NCBI GenBank assembly: GCA_024276305.1
Contig: JAJRXK010000093.1
Location: 1 to 64,000 of the forward strand
Reading direction: 5' to 3'
Source of the DNA: Candidatus Krumholzibacteriota bacterium
Lineage (GTDB): Bacteria; Krumholzibacteriota; Krumholzibacteriia; JAJRXK01
DNA: 64,000 bases
Part shown: positions 10,034-24,048 of the stretch, in pieces
How positions within the stretch are numbered: position 1 is the stretch's first letter
Layout: every line of letters begins with the position of its first letter
Position numbers and translations under genes: made by a program
Notes under the pieces: model-generated
What the model was told of the DNA's origin: nothing
The model's input: the letters and a program-made list of their open reading frames with translations, nothing else
The model's database searches: none

Positions 10034-10780
10034 ATGAGTGACGCCAAACTGGGCGCAGCGATTCTGATCACCGGAACCGGCCTTGGAGTCGGCAAGACTT
10101 TCGTCACTGCGGGAATCGCCCGCGCCCTGCGAGAGCGCGGAGTGAATGTGGGCGTCATGAAGCCCGTCGAGGTGGGCTGGAATCCAGAGATCGACGGCGA
10201 CTGGCCCTATGACGCCGACGTACTTCGTCAGGCCGCCGGCGTCGATGATCCCCGTGAAGAGATCATCCCCTACATGTTCAAGCCCTTCGTGGCACCCCAG
10301 GTGGCCGCTCATATCGAGAAGCGCCCCATCGAGATGAGCGTCATCCACGATGCCCTGCACAAGTTGCGGGAGAAGCACGAGATCGTCCTGGTCGAAGGCG
10401 TGGGAGGTCTCGCCGTACCGCTGGACGACGGAATCGACCTTGCCACCCTGGCCGAGCACTGCAAGCTTCCGGTGTTGGTGGTTTCTCGCGCTCACCTGGG
10501 AACCCTCAACGACACCTTCCTCACCGTCCACTATGCGCGCAGCCGAGGCCTGGACGTGATCGGCGTGGTGACCAATCTCTACGATTCCTCGGTCGAGGAT
10601 GAGACCATTCCCTCGAATGTCCCGATGATCGAACAGATGTGCGACCTGAAGGTCTTCGGCCGACTGCCCCTCCAACCCCACGCGGACACCTTCGACCAGG
10701 TGGTCAAGTCCTGTAACAGTTGCCTCGACCTCGAGGCGCTGATCGAGGCCATGGGCCTGGAGGCCGCAGTCCAGGACTAG
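10034..10780 (+). CDS. bioD: Dethiobiotin synthase
   Basis: ILITGTGLGVGKTFVTAGIARALRERGVNVGVMKPVE...VLVEGVGGLAVPLDD. Confidence 0.9.
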   Translation: MSDAKLGAAILITGTGLGVGKTFVTAGIARALRERGVNVGVMKPVEVGWNPEIDGDWPYDADVLRQAAGVDDPREEIIPYMFKPFVAPQVAAHIEKRPIEMSVIHDALHKLREKHEIVLVEGVGGLAVPLDDGIDLATLAEHCKLPVLVVSRAHLGTLNDTFLTVHYARSRGLDVIGVVTNLYDSSVEDETIPSNVPMIEQMCDLKVFGRLPLQPHADTFDQVVKSCNSCLDLEALIEAMGLEAAVQD

Positions 10781-10895
10781 GCCTCCTCCCGTTGCACGGA
10801 GGATCTCTGGTCCGCGACAATGGGAACACCAGCGGCGAGCGGCGCTTCGATCCCCTGCTCCCGGATGCCGCTCATCGTTCGATTCCACCCCCTGC

Positions 10896-11591
10896 CTAGG
10901 GCTGGACGGCCGAAGTCGCCTGCGTGGCGCGATGGGCCAGGGCCTTCTCCATGGACAGAACCGCATCGGGAGTCTGACAACTCGTCGAACCGTGGTCCAC
11001 TTCGACCTTCCCGATCCGACGAGCCACCGCGATTGCCTTCCGATGCATCTTTGCATCGCGCAGACCGAGGGTGATGAGCGCTCCGTTCATGGAGTGCCGC
11101 ACCCGGTTGGGACGGTCGTGAATGGAGTCGCGGATTTCCTCGAGGTAGCGCGTGGCCTCATCATCGCCGAGGAATTCACGATCCTCACCCCGGTGGGCCA
11201 AGATATTCCAGCCCGCAGAGGAGATGAACTCGCGCCGTGAGCTCATCCACTTGACCATACGAGTCTTGGCCGTGGGCGAACGCGCGGCCAACCCGGAAAC
11301 GGCGTCGGTGAGCACATAGTTGTCGAGGACCTTCACCCACCGATCGAGCTGAGTGGCCTTGGTCTGGGATGGATCCGCAATCATCGTAGCCAAGATCCGC
11401 GCATCGTGATGGCCACTTTTCCAAAGATCGGTGACCAATTGCGGGTCGGAACCGAGCTTCTGGGCCAACTTTCCCAAGTTGGCCCTGCTCACCCCGAAAC
11501 AGGGCCCGCTCACGCCGTGACGCCCGCAGATCTTCCGGTTCTGGGCGGTGCCGAGCTCTTCGAGCTCGGCCAGCACGGTCTCCAACTTCAT
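10896..11591 (-). CDS. DNA alkylation repair (AlkD-like HEAT repeat) protein
   Basis: LGKLAQKLGSDPQLVTDLWKSGHHDARILATMIADP...LDNYVLTDAVSG...RRIGKVEVDHGSTSCQTPDA. Confidence 0.8.
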   Translation of the reverse strand: MKLETVLAELEELGTAQNRKICGRHGVSGPCFGVSRANLGKLAQKLGSDPQLVTDLWKSGHHDARILATMIADPSQTKATQLDRWVKVLDNYVLTDAVSGLAARSPTAKTRMVKWMSSRREFISSAGWNILAHRGEDREFLGDDEATRYLEEIRDSIHDRPNRVRHSMNGALITLGLRDAKMHRKAIAVARRIGKVEVDHGSTSCQTPDAVLSMEKALAHRATQATSAVQP

Positions 11592-11658
11592 CCGTCATCC
11601 TCATCGGTCGGGGAGGGAGGCCACCGAAGCTTCGGAACGCCTCAGGGGGTGGAGAGTC

Positions 11659-12510
11659 CTAGGTCGCCGACTCCTGGAACAAGTGTACATCTCGTTGAGG
11701 GAAGGGAATCGAGATGCCCTCCCGGTCGAACTCGGTCTTGATGGCCTCGTTGAGGTCGAAGCGCACGCGCCAGTAGTCGCCCGCCTTCACCCAGGGTCGC
11801 ACCACGAAGTTCACGCTGCTGTCGGCCAACTCGCTCAACTCGATGACCGGAGCGGGGTTCCCGAGCACGAGTTCATGAGAATGGACGATGCGCTCCAGCA
11901 CGGCTTTGGCCTTGGCAATGTCATCGCCATAGCCAATTCCCGCCACCATGTCGATCCGGCGGGTGTCATTCGCGCTGTAGTTCGTGATCACTCCCCCGGT
12001 GATTTCGGAGTTGGGAACGATGACCTTCTTGTTGTCGGGGGTGTGAAGGACGGTGGTGAAAATCCCGATCTCCTGCACACTGCCACTGCTCCCGCCGGCC
12101 TCCACGAAATCACCCTTCTTGAAGGGCCGGAAGATCAACAACAGCACTCCCGAAGCGAAATTCGAAAGAGAGCCCTGCAGGGCCAAACCCACGGCCAGAC
12201 CCGCCGCTCCGATCACCGCGACGAAAGAGGTGGTCTGCACCCCGAGCTTCGAGAGCATCGCGATCACCGTGAAGGCGAGGATCGCGGCTCGAACCAATCC
12301 CGACACGAAGCCGATCAGAGTGTCGTCGACCTTCGCCCGCTCCATCCCCTTGCGTGAGGCGCGCGCGAGGATGTTGGCCAGAATGCGACCCAAGATGAGG
12401 ATCGCAAAGGCTGCGATCACCCGCAGCCCGTACTTCGAGATGACTTCGATGATCTGCTGTCCGAGCAGATCGACATTGATGTTCTCCAAAGGGGAACCTC
12501 CGAGGACCAA
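11659..12510 (-). CDS. Small-conductance mechanosensitive channel (MscS family)
   Basis: GAAGLAVGLALQGSLSNFASGVLLLIFRPFKKGDFVEAGG. Confidence 0.95.
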   Translation of the reverse strand: MVLGGSPLENINVDLLGQQIIEVISKYGLRVIAAFAILILGRILANILARASRKGMERAKVDDTLIGFVSGLVRAAILAFTVIAMLSKLGVQTTSFVAVIGAAGLAVGLALQGSLSNFASGVLLLIFRPFKKGDFVEAGGSSGSVQEIGIFTTVLHTPDNKKVIVPNSEITGGVITNYSANDTRRIDMVAGIGYGDDIAKAKAVLERIVHSHELVLGNPAPVIELSELADSSVNFVVRPWVKAGDYWRVRFDLNEAIKTEFDREGISIPFPQRDVHLFQESAT

Positions 12511-12558
12511 GACCCCGTTCGGGGTCGCAAGGATATCGATGGAATTGATCGAGGCGGC

Positions 12559-14448
12559 TCAGAGTGCGCCGGAGTCCGGAACTTCCTTCCACTCCGAGCC
12601 CAAGCACTCTAACACGTCGATGGCCATCTGATAACGCCCGAAGGGCGGCATGATATAGGCACCTTGGATCCGATCACGCAGGGCGAGGAGGGCCTCCTGG
12701 GCGATCCGGATGCCTTCCTGCCGACCGGCCGCCCCCCCGCCAGCGGCCTCCATTCGGTCCAAGATCTCCGGCGGAATCTGCATGCCCGGAACGTGGGCGT
12801 GGAGAAAGGAAGCATTGCGATGGCTGGCCAGAGGCAACAAACCCATCAACATGGGAACTTCGAGATGGCGCGTGTCCTCCAGAAAACGCTCCATTACCCG
12901 CGGATCGTAGACCGGCTGGGTCATCACGAAGTCGGCCCCGTTGGCCACCTTTCTCTCCAGCCGACGGATCTCCCGGTCGTAGTCGAGGGCGGCGGGCTCG
13001 GCCCCGGTACCCGCCTCGAAGCAGGTCGCGCCCTCGGTGGGCTTGCCCGTCGGATCGATGCCGTGGTTGAAGCCATCGATCCACTTCAGCAATTCGATCG
13101 AATCGAGGTCGTAGACCGCCGTCGCATCGGGATAGTCCCCCACTTTGGGGGGATCCCCAGTGATGATCACCAGATTGCGGATCCCCAGGACATGGGCGCC
13201 CAAGAGGTCGGCCTGGAGAGCCAGGAGATTTCGGTCCCGGCAGCAGATGTGGAGCACGACCTCCATGTCGGTCTGCTGTTGCACCGCCAGCGCAGAAGCC
13301 AGATTGCTCATCCGTACCGACGCCCGAGGCCCATCGGCGGTATTGATCGCATCCACCCCCGCCGCGTGCAGTGCGCGGGCGGCCTCGACACAAGGGCCGA
13401 CATCGAGCCCCAGGGGAGGATTCACCTCCACACTCACCACGAACTTTCCCGCTTCCAGACGGCGCGCGAATTCGCTGCGCTGGCTGACCACCGGACGATC
13501 GCATCCCCCCGTCGCGTGATCTTCGCTCTGGATCCGGACGCGAGGCACCTCGGGCACTCGACTCGTGCGAGCGGCCCCTCCCATCATCCTCACCGCACCC
13601 CGCATGCTGTGAATGTGGCTCGGAGTGGTCCCGCAGCAGCCGCCCACCGCAGAGATCCCCGCTTTGAGCATGCGCCGGCCATAGACCCCGAAGAACTCAG
13701 GATTGCCGACATAGACGCTCCGGCCCTCGAGCATTTCGGGGCTTCCCGCATTGGGCTGGGCCAGAACCGGGCGACCGTGACCCAGCATTCGGAGGGCGAC
13801 GTCGAAGACCAGCTGAGGTCCCTCGCCACAGTTGGCGCCGATGACGTCCGCACCCCACTGCACCAGAGCCTCGGCCACGTCCTCGGGCTGACTCCCGTCG
13901 TGCAGAGCGAGTTCGGGCTCGAAGCGCATGGTGGCCAGGCGGGGGATCTCGGGGTGGTGCTCGAGAGCAACTTCGAGAGCGGTGCGCATCTCGCTCAGGC
14001 CCGTGAAGGTCTCGAAGAGGAAGAGATCGACTCCTCCCTCCACGAGGGCCTCGAGTTGTTGAGCGAAGGCCTCTCGCAGGCATCCCGCGTCCGGACCCAG
14101 GATTCGAGCGGGGCCCCAACCGGTGGGGCCGACCGAGCCCGCAACCCAGATGGTCTCCCCTCCCGCTTCCCGCGCCAGCTCCGCCGCAACCCGGTTGATC
14201 TCCGAAGCCCGATCCGCCAGACCGTGGGATTCGAGCCGGATGCGGTTGGCCCCGTAGCTGTTGGTGGTCAGGACCTGGGCCCCCGACTTCAGATACTCAT
14301 TGTGGACACTCCGCACCAAATCGGGCCGGGAGAGATTGAGCTCCTCGAAGTTGTTGGTGAGATAGACCCCTCGCCGATAGAACTCCGTACCGATGGCCCC
14401 GTCCATGAGGACGGGACCCGCGTCGAGGATCTCCAAGAAACGATGCAT
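12559..14448 (-). CDS. Bifunctional homocysteine S-methyltransferase / methylenetetrahydrofolate reductase
   Basis: N-terminal DGAIGTEFYRRG...GGCCGTTPSHI; C-terminal MTHFR-like (SVEVNPPLG...VVLHICCRDRN...IITGDPPKVGDYPDA...MTQPVYDP). Confidence 0.92.
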   Translation of the reverse strand: MHRFLEILDAGPVLMDGAIGTEFYRRGVYLTNNFEELNLSRPDLVRSVHNEYLKSGAQVLTTNSYGANRIRLESHGLADRASEINRVAAELAREAGGETIWVAGSVGPTGWGPARILGPDAGCLREAFAQQLEALVEGGVDLFLFETFTGLSEMRTALEVALEHHPEIPRLATMRFEPELALHDGSQPEDVAEALVQWGADVIGANCGEGPQLVFDVALRMLGHGRPVLAQPNAGSPEMLEGRSVYVGNPEFFGVYGRRMLKAGISAVGGCCGTTPSHIHSMRGAVRMMGGAARTSRVPEVPRVRIQSEDHATGGCDRPVVSQRSEFARRLEAGKFVVSVEVNPPLGLDVGPCVEAARALHAAGVDAINTADGPRASVRMSNLASALAVQQQTDMEVVLHICCRDRNLLALQADLLGAHVLGIRNLVIITGDPPKVGDYPDATAVYDLDSIELLKWIDGFNHGIDPTGKPTEGATCFEAGTGAEPAALDYDREIRRLERKVANGADFVMTQPVYDPRVMERFLEDTRHLEVPMLMGLLPLASHRNASFLHAHVPGMQIPPEILDRMEAAGGGAAGRQEGIRIAQEALLALRDRIQGAYIMPPFGRYQMAIDVLECLGSEWKEVPDSGAL

Positions 14449-14491
14449 GGCCTCTCCGGCGGGCGTCTGGGCGATCGGGAACTCGAAGCTC

Positions 14492-18383
<3,892 letters not shown>

Positions 18384-18434
18384 CCGAGGCCGACTCCGAG
18401 AGCACTGAGCGTCCGGTCCTCTCGACCGGTTGGA

Positions 18435-18463
18435 GAGCCTGAGGGATGCCCCTCGGGCTCTTT
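18435..18463 (+). terminator. Probable intrinsic terminator after thiC
   Basis: GAGCCTGAGGG-atgc-CCCTCGGGCTC (11-bp stem with one T-G wobble) followed by TTT. Confidence 0.65.
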
Positions 18464-18638
18464 GCCTGAGCGCCCCACAACCGAGGCCGAGCTCGGGCAG
18501 ATCGCAATGAGGAAAACTCAGCAACCGTCGCGAAATTCCCGGAATTGCAATTCGCGAACCCTTCCCATGCCTCCCGATTCTTCCCCGTCATCCCTTCCGC
18601 ATCCCGCCCCCTGCGGGCGGTCCGAGCTTTCCCACGGG

Positions 18639-18654
18639 TGGCACATGCCGTGCA
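18639..18654 (+). promoter_or_regulatory. Sigma-54-type -24/-12 promoter
   Basis: TGGCAC-ATGCC-GTGCA: GG and GC elements with 10-nt spacing, ~54 nt upstream of the first pilin ATG. Confidence 0.6.
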
Positions 18655-18707
18655 CAGCCCTCTAGCGAGACAGACCTTCTTGCTCCCAACCAACGAGCGA
18701 CAACATC

Positions 18708-19166
18708 ATGAACACGCGCAAGAAGACCTCCCCGCTCCCATCGAGGCCTCGGCACGGCCAGCGAGGCTTCACGCTCACCGAAATGATGGTGGCCCTCACC
18801 ATTCTCGGAATCGTCATCGCAGTCGCAGCGCCGAGTTTCCGCTCTTCCTTCGACCGGGCCCGATTCGACCGGGCCTCGAGCGAGATCCAGTCCGATGTCC
18901 GTCTGGCCGTGTCCACGGCCAAACTCAACGGTCGGGCCATTCGCCTCAGATTCAACGTGACGGGTTATACCATCGTAGACGCGGCGGACAGCACTCGTGT
19001 CTACCGCACACGCGACTACGGGAGTGACTTCATCTTGGCGGCCGACCGAAACCCCGTGGTCTTCCCTTGGGGTCAAGTCCAACCCGCGCAGGTCCAAGTC
19101 AGCAATAACCAACACACCCAGAGTTTCCGTATTCTGCCCACCGGCCGTGTCGAACTCGTGCAATGA
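18708..19166 (+). CDS. GspH/FimT family pseudopilin
   Basis: Prepilin motif QRGFTLTEMMVALTILGIVIAVAAPSF. Confidence 0.85.
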   Translation: MNTRKKTSPLPSRPRHGQRGFTLTEMMVALTILGIVIAVAAPSFRSSFDRARFDRASSEIQSDVRLAVSTAKLNGRAIRLRFNVTGYTIVDAADSTRVYRTRDYGSDFILAADRNPVVFPWGQVQPAQVQVSNNQHTQSFRILPTGRVELVQ

Positions 19167-19176
19167 GGAAGCGATC

Positions 19177-19560
19177 ATGATCCGCAATCCGTATTCACGT
19201 CGCATCCGCTCCGACCGATCCGGCTTCAGCATCGTCGAGATGATGATCGTCTTCGCGATCTTGGGCATCGCCATGATTCCCCTGGCGTCCGTTCAATTCA
19301 AGAGTCGCCACGAAATCACCGAAGCCGAGAGGCAGAGTCAGGCCACGCAACTCGCTCAAGCCCAACTCGAACTCATTCGGATGGGTGGCTTCAATGCTGC
19401 GGCCACCGATACCGTCCAGCAAGGCGTCTTCACCGTGGTCTCGGGAGCGCAGCCGGATCCGGCCAACCCCTTCTTGAGAGAACTCTCCGTTCAGGTCACC
19501 TGGAACTACAACGGGAATCAGCGATCCCTCACCCTCGCCGCGAAGCAAGCCGCACGCTAG
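19177..19560 (+). CDS. PilV-like minor pilin
   Basis: RSGFSIVEMMIVFAILGIAMIPLASVQFKSRHEITEAERQSQATQLAQAQLELIR. Confidence 0.75.
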   Translation: MIRNPYSRRIRSDRSGFSIVEMMIVFAILGIAMIPLASVQFKSRHEITEAERQSQATQLAQAQLELIRMGGFNAAATDTVQQGVFTVVSGAQPDPANPFLRELSVQVTWNYNGNQRSLTLAAKQAAR

Positions 19561-19579
19561 TGAGACGAAGGAGAGAAGC

Positions 19580-20188
19580 ATGAAAGCTCAATCGAACCTC
19601 CACCGGAAGCGCATCGGGTGCAGCGGCTTCACGATCGTTGAAATGATCATCGGCCTGGCCCTCGCGGGAGTCGCAGCCACCGTGGTATTCAGCATCTTCA
19701 TCTCCACCCAGAGCATGTACTACGACACCCGGACCCAGATGGTCTCTCAGTCCGACACTCGTGTCGTTCTGGGGATGCTCGCCCAGGAGATTCGATCCGC
19801 CGGATCGGACGTCGCTTCCATTGGAGTCGAGCGTCTGATCACCTGCGCCGGTGACACCCTGCGGGTCCAGAGCGATCTGGATGCCGATGGAATCATCGAG
19901 AGCGCCACGGAGCCCTCTGAGGACGTCACCTGGTACTACAACTCGAGCAACAACACGCTGATGCGCTCCACCGGAGCCGGTGCCATGGACGTGATGACCA
20001 ATGTGAGGGCTTTCGACCTCAACTTCCTCGACGCCCAAGGACAAGTTCTCGGTCCCATGCCCCTGAGCAGCGCCGATCGCAAGCTCGTCCGCGCAGTGCG
20101 GATCTCCATGGTCGTGGATGTCGACGACGGCATCCAACGCAACTGGACCACCACCATCGCTTTGCGCAATGACGCAGTCGTGAACTAA
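19580..20188 (+). CDS. PilW-like minor pilin
   Basis: CSGFTIVEMIIGLALAGVAATVVFSIFISTQSMYYDTRTQM. Confidence 0.78.
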   Translation: MKAQSNLHRKRIGCSGFTIVEMIIGLALAGVAATVVFSIFISTQSMYYDTRTQMVSQSDTRVVLGMLAQEIRSAGSDVASIGVERLITCAGDTLRVQSDLDADGIIESATEPSEDVTWYYNSSNNTLMRSTGAGAMDVMTNVRAFDLNFLDAQGQVLGPMPLSSADRKLVRAVRISMVVDVDDGIQRNWTTTIALRNDAVVN

Positions 20189-20199
20189 GAACGAAGGGA

Positions 20200-20739
20200 A
20201 TGGCCATGAACTCCCACTGCAAACCGCAGATCAGCGCCCGGACCGGATCGAGCACTCTCGCTTCACTGCGCAATTCCGAGGGAATCAGCCTGGTGAGTGT
20301 GATGCTGGCGCTCAGTCTGCTCGCCGTCTTCGCCCTGGTGGCGGCCAGTTTGGCCGTGAACGAACGTCGCACCGCCTTCAATGACCTCAGCCACACCCAA
20401 TCCTTCGTGGCTGCGGACTCCGGGGGCGAAGCGGCCATCGCATGGCTGATGATGAGCAATCGTCCCCCGATGATCACCGACATGGCCACCGGGAAGGTCG
20501 GCAACCAAACCATGACCTCCATGATGAGCTCGAGCTACCAAGACTTCAGCTTCGACGTGCGAATGCGTCCGGATCCGGACCCGGCCCGCATCTTCATGAT
20601 GCGTCCACGTCCCGGATACGACCCGACTCGTTACATGGATTTCTTCTACGACGTCGATGCCGCGGGCGTGGCGGGCGTCGACGGACGAAGCGACGTCAGC
20701 GTGATCGTCACCAAGCTCACCCAACTCAACTACAACTAG
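20200..20739 (+). CDS. PilX-like pilus assembly protein
   Basis: N-terminal hydrophobic segment GISLVSVMLALSLLAVFALVAASLAVNERRTA, FVAADSGGEAAIAWL; position in the operon. Confidence 0.65.
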   Translation: MAMNSHCKPQISARTGSSTLASLRNSEGISLVSVMLALSLLAVFALVAASLAVNERRTAFNDLSHTQSFVAADSGGEAAIAWLMMSNRPPMITDMATGKVGNQTMTSMMSSSYQDFSFDVRMRPDPDPARIFMMRPRPGYDPTRYMDFFYDVDAAGVAGVDGRSDVSVIVTKLTQLNYN

Positions 20740-20778
20740 ATCGAGACCCCTGAACGGCCCACGAAAGGAGCCATTCTC

Positions 20779-23490
20779 ATGAATACCCGAATCCATGCGA
20801 ACCACTGGGGGGCTCGTATCCTCGTCGGAGCAACCCTGTTGAGCCTCGGCCTCATGGGGGCCGTCCGCTCGAGCCATGCCCAATGCGACGTCCCCCTCAT
20901 CGCACAGCAGGTTTCCGTTGCCCCGAATGTCATGATCCTCCTGGACAACTCCGGATCGATGAACGAGGTCATGTACCATGAAGCCTACAACCCGGACGTG
21001 GTCTACCCAGGGGACTTCACCACCAACGCCATGTACTACGTGGGCGGAGATATGGTCTACACGACCAACGGACGGTCGGCCCAGCTCATCGTGGGACTCC
21101 ACGGACAGTGGGGCCGCTACGCCGGAAACTACCTGAACTGGGTCTACTGGGTGGCCACGGATCAGCAGCGGGCCAACATTCCCACCGTGACCCGCCAGAT
21201 GGTCGCCAATACCGCGGTCAAGGCCATCATCAACCAGGCCAACGGTCTGCGCTACGGCCTCGCGCGCTTCAACAACAACGACGGTGGCCAGATCGTCGCG
21301 CCCTGCGGAACCACCATCCCCGACCTCGAGAACATCGTCGACAACATGGTGGCGGACACCTGGACGCCGACTGCGGAAACCATGATGGACATTCTGCGTT
21401 ACTTCAAGGATCCGAGCGGCCCCATCCAGTACGAATGTCAGAAGAACTTCGTCATCGTGGTCACCGACGGCTATCCGACCCAGGACCTCAACGTTCCCAG
21501 TTGGATCGGTGACCAGGACGGTGACGGGCGCGAACCGGGCGATTGCGAGCAGATCGGTCTGCCCCCGGGATCGAATGGCCAGAATTGCTCGGACTATCTC
21601 GATGATGTGGCCTACTACCTCGCCCACAACGACATGCGGTCGGACCTCACGGGAGAGCAGAACGTCTCGGTGTACACCATCGGATTCGGCGTCGATGCTC
21701 CTCTGTTGAACGAGGCTGCCGTCAACGGCGACGGCCTGTACCGAGTGGCGTGGGATCTGAACACCCTGATCCAAGAGCTCGGGACCGTCCTGGGAGACAT
21801 CGTCAACCGCATCAGCTCCGGCGCGGCGGTGGCGGTGGTCTCGACCGAGACCGGATCCGACAGCCACCTCTACCGAGGCAAGTTCATGCCTGGAATGTGG
21901 CAGGGATTCATGGAGGCCTACTCGCTCCCCTACTCGCCCGCGAGTTCTCCCGATTGGGAAGGGGGCGCGCTTCTCCAGGGTCGTCAGTCGAATACCCGCG
22001 ACATCTTCACTTCGCTGTCCGGGAGCAAGATCTCCTTCTCGGCCAACAACGCCGCCGCCCTAATGCCCTATCTGGGGTCGGCTTCGACCGCGGAGGCGGG
22101 AGACCTCATCAACTACATCCGCGGCGACGCCATTCCCGGAATGCGAGACCGCAACGGTTGGAAGCTCGGCGACCTCGTCTACTCCACTCCGGTGGTGGTT
22201 GGACCTCCTTCGCAGTTCTACCTCACCACGAGCTACCAGTCCTTCCTCGCAGCCAACCAGAACCGGCCCAACGTGGTCTATGTGGGAGCCAACGACGGGA
22301 TGCTCCATGCCTTCGATGCCCTCTCGGGAGAGGAGATCTGGTCCTACATTCCCCAGGAAGTGCTGTGGAAGCTGAACATGTTGGCCGATCCGAACTATTG
22401 TCACCAAGCCTATGTCGACCTCAGTCCAGCCGCCTACGATGTCAATATCAACGGCACTTGGAAGACCGTCCTCTTCGGAGGTGAGCGCAGTGGCGGAAAC
22501 AGCTACTTCGCCCTCGACATCACGAACCCTCACTCTCCTGACGTGCTGTGGGAAACCTCGGTTCCGTCGATTCTCTCCTCCTATTCGGAGCCCGAACTCA
22601 TCAACAGCCAGTGGGGTCCGCTACTGTGGGCGGGCTCCGGTCCGGATCCCGCGGGTGGAGCCCATGTGGTGGGCCTGCGAGTGGATACCGGTGCCGTTCT
22701 CTTCGCCGGGACTCTGAGCACGATGAGCGGCACCAATCTCATGTCCGGAGCTGCCCCCATCGACATCGATTGGGATGGCGTCCACGACTACATCTACCAG
22801 GGCGATCTCGAGGGGAACCTGTGGCGCTTCGACTTGACCCAGGCCTCCGGAATCACCGCCGACATCGTCTTCTCGGGTGGTGGCCCCATCCAGGCCCGCC
22901 CCGCGTTGACCATCACTCCGAATGGCGATCCCGCGATCTACTTTGGAACCGGGCGCTACCTCGATGTCAACGACATCACGAACACCAGCCAGCAGTGGCT
23001 CTACGGCATCATCGATGACCTCACCGGGGCCTACTACACTCCCAGTGATCTCGTGGATCAGACCAACACCATCAATTCGATGACCGGCAATGTGGGGTGG
23101 ATGCTCCGCCTCGACAATGCGGCCGGAGAGCGCATCATCCAACCTGCGGTGGTGGTCGAGGGCGTGGTCTACGCAACCAGTTTCGCTCCGAGCTCCGCTC
23201 CCTGTCTGGCCGGAGGAGAGTCCTGGCTCTGGGCGGTGGACTACATCAACGCCGACGTGGTCCAGCCGCAGGATGGCTCCAACGTCACCCTCGGTGACCG
23301 CAGCAGCAGCCTGGGTGCGGGCGTGGCGAGTCGGCCAGTGATCAACCTGGCCGGCGAAGAGGTCATTGTTCAGACCAGCGATGCTCGTCTCAACATTCAG
23401 CAGCTCTCCATCTCTCCCCAGCGCATCAACGTGAGAGCGTGGCGTGAGCGATTCAGCGTCGATCCGGCCGTCTCCGTCACGGGCCAGTAG
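20779..23490 (+). CDS. PilC/PilY1-like type IV pilus tip adhesin with VWA domain
   Basis: VMILLDNSGSMNEVMYH MIDAS-type motif; C-terminal beta-propeller (VVYVGANDGMLHAFDALSGEEIWSYIP, FGTGRYLD). Confidence 0.9.
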   Translation: MNTRIHANHWGARILVGATLLSLGLMGAVRSSHAQCDVPLIAQQVSVAPNVMILLDNSGSMNEVMYHEAYNPDVVYPGDFTTNAMYYVGGDMVYTTNGRSAQLIVGLHGQWGRYAGNYLNWVYWVATDQQRANIPTVTRQMVANTAVKAIINQANGLRYGLARFNNNDGGQIVAPCGTTIPDLENIVDNMVADTWTPTAETMMDILRYFKDPSGPIQYECQKNFVIVVTDGYPTQDLNVPSWIGDQDGDGREPGDCEQIGLPPGSNGQNCSDYLDDVAYYLAHNDMRSDLTGEQNVSVYTIGFGVDAPLLNEAAVNGDGLYRVAWDLNTLIQELGTVLGDIVNRISSGAAVAVVSTETGSDSHLYRGKFMPGMWQGFMEAYSLPYSPASSPDWEGGALLQGRQSNTRDIFTSLSGSKISFSANNAAALMPYLGSASTAEAGDLINYIRGDAIPGMRDRNGWKLGDLVYSTPVVVGPPSQFYLTTSYQSFLAANQNRPNVVYVGANDGMLHAFDALSGEEIWSYIPQEVLWKLNMLADPNYCHQAYVDLSPAAYDVNINGTWKTVLFGGERSGGNSYFALDITNPHSPDVLWETSVPSILSSYSEPELINSQWGPLLWAGSGPDPAGGAHVVGLRVDTGAVLFAGTLSTMSGTNLMSGAAPIDIDWDGVHDYIYQGDLEGNLWRFDLTQASGITADIVFSGGGPIQARPALTITPNGDPAIYFGTGRYLDVNDITNTSQQWLYGIIDDLTGAYYTPSDLVDQTNTINSMTGNVGWMLRLDNAAGERIIQPAVVVEGVVYATSFAPSSAPCLAGGESWLWAVDYINADVVQPQDGSNVTLGDRSSSLGAGVASRPVINLAGEEVIVQTSDARLNIQQLSISPQRINVRAWRERFSVDPAVSVTGQ

Positions 23491-23514
23491 CCAAGGCCAG
23501 AAAGAAGGACCGTC

Positions 23515-24021
23515 ATGAACCATCCGATCCGAATCATGCGATCGCGCAAGGCCCTCGGTGGACTCCTCATTCTCGGACTGAGCGTCTTCCTCATAGCTCC
23601 GGTAGTGAGCTACGCCGCCGAAGTCCAACTGCGGCCCTACAACCGCGGACGAGGCCTGCAGAGCCCCGTACGCACTCCCAGCGAGCGTGACCAATCGCAA
23701 CCCACGCGGCTGAGCGGGATCTTCGAGTACAGCTACCGCGAGGGCCTCACCCTGGGTGGGCGCACGATCCAGATCACGTCGCGCACTTCGGTGTTTCCGT
23801 CCATCGACGGCAGTTCGATCCTGCCGGATCCGGCAGAGCTGCAGGGACGGAGCGCCACGATCTACGGCAGCCCGGGCCCCAATGGGGTCGAAGCGGTTCT
23901 GTTGATCCTCGATCCAGACTCGATGTACGGCATTTCGACCGAGAACCCGACGATCCAGCAGTTCTCGATCGACGGAGGAGAGCTTCTCCCCCAAGAGATG
24001 TCAGTGTCCACACCGCAGTAG
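23515..24021 (+). CDS. Exported protein of unknown function in the pilin operon
   Basis: Signal/TM N-terminus; same strand, 24 nt after PilY1. Confidence 0.6.
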   Translation: MNHPIRIMRSRKALGGLLILGLSVFLIAPVVSYAAEVQLRPYNRGRGLQSPVRTPSERDQSQPTRLSGIFEYSYREGLTLGGRTIQITSRTSVFPSIDGSSILPDPAELQGRSATIYGSPGPNGVEAVLLILDPDSMYGISTENPTIQQFSIDGGELLPQEMSVSTPQ

Positions 24022-24048
24022 GCGGGCAGAATCCGCCGGGGAACAAAG

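Noticed and set aside
20263-21867. 534-aa minus-strand ORF antisense to PilX and PilY1
   Set aside because: Shadow ORF of the pilin operon.
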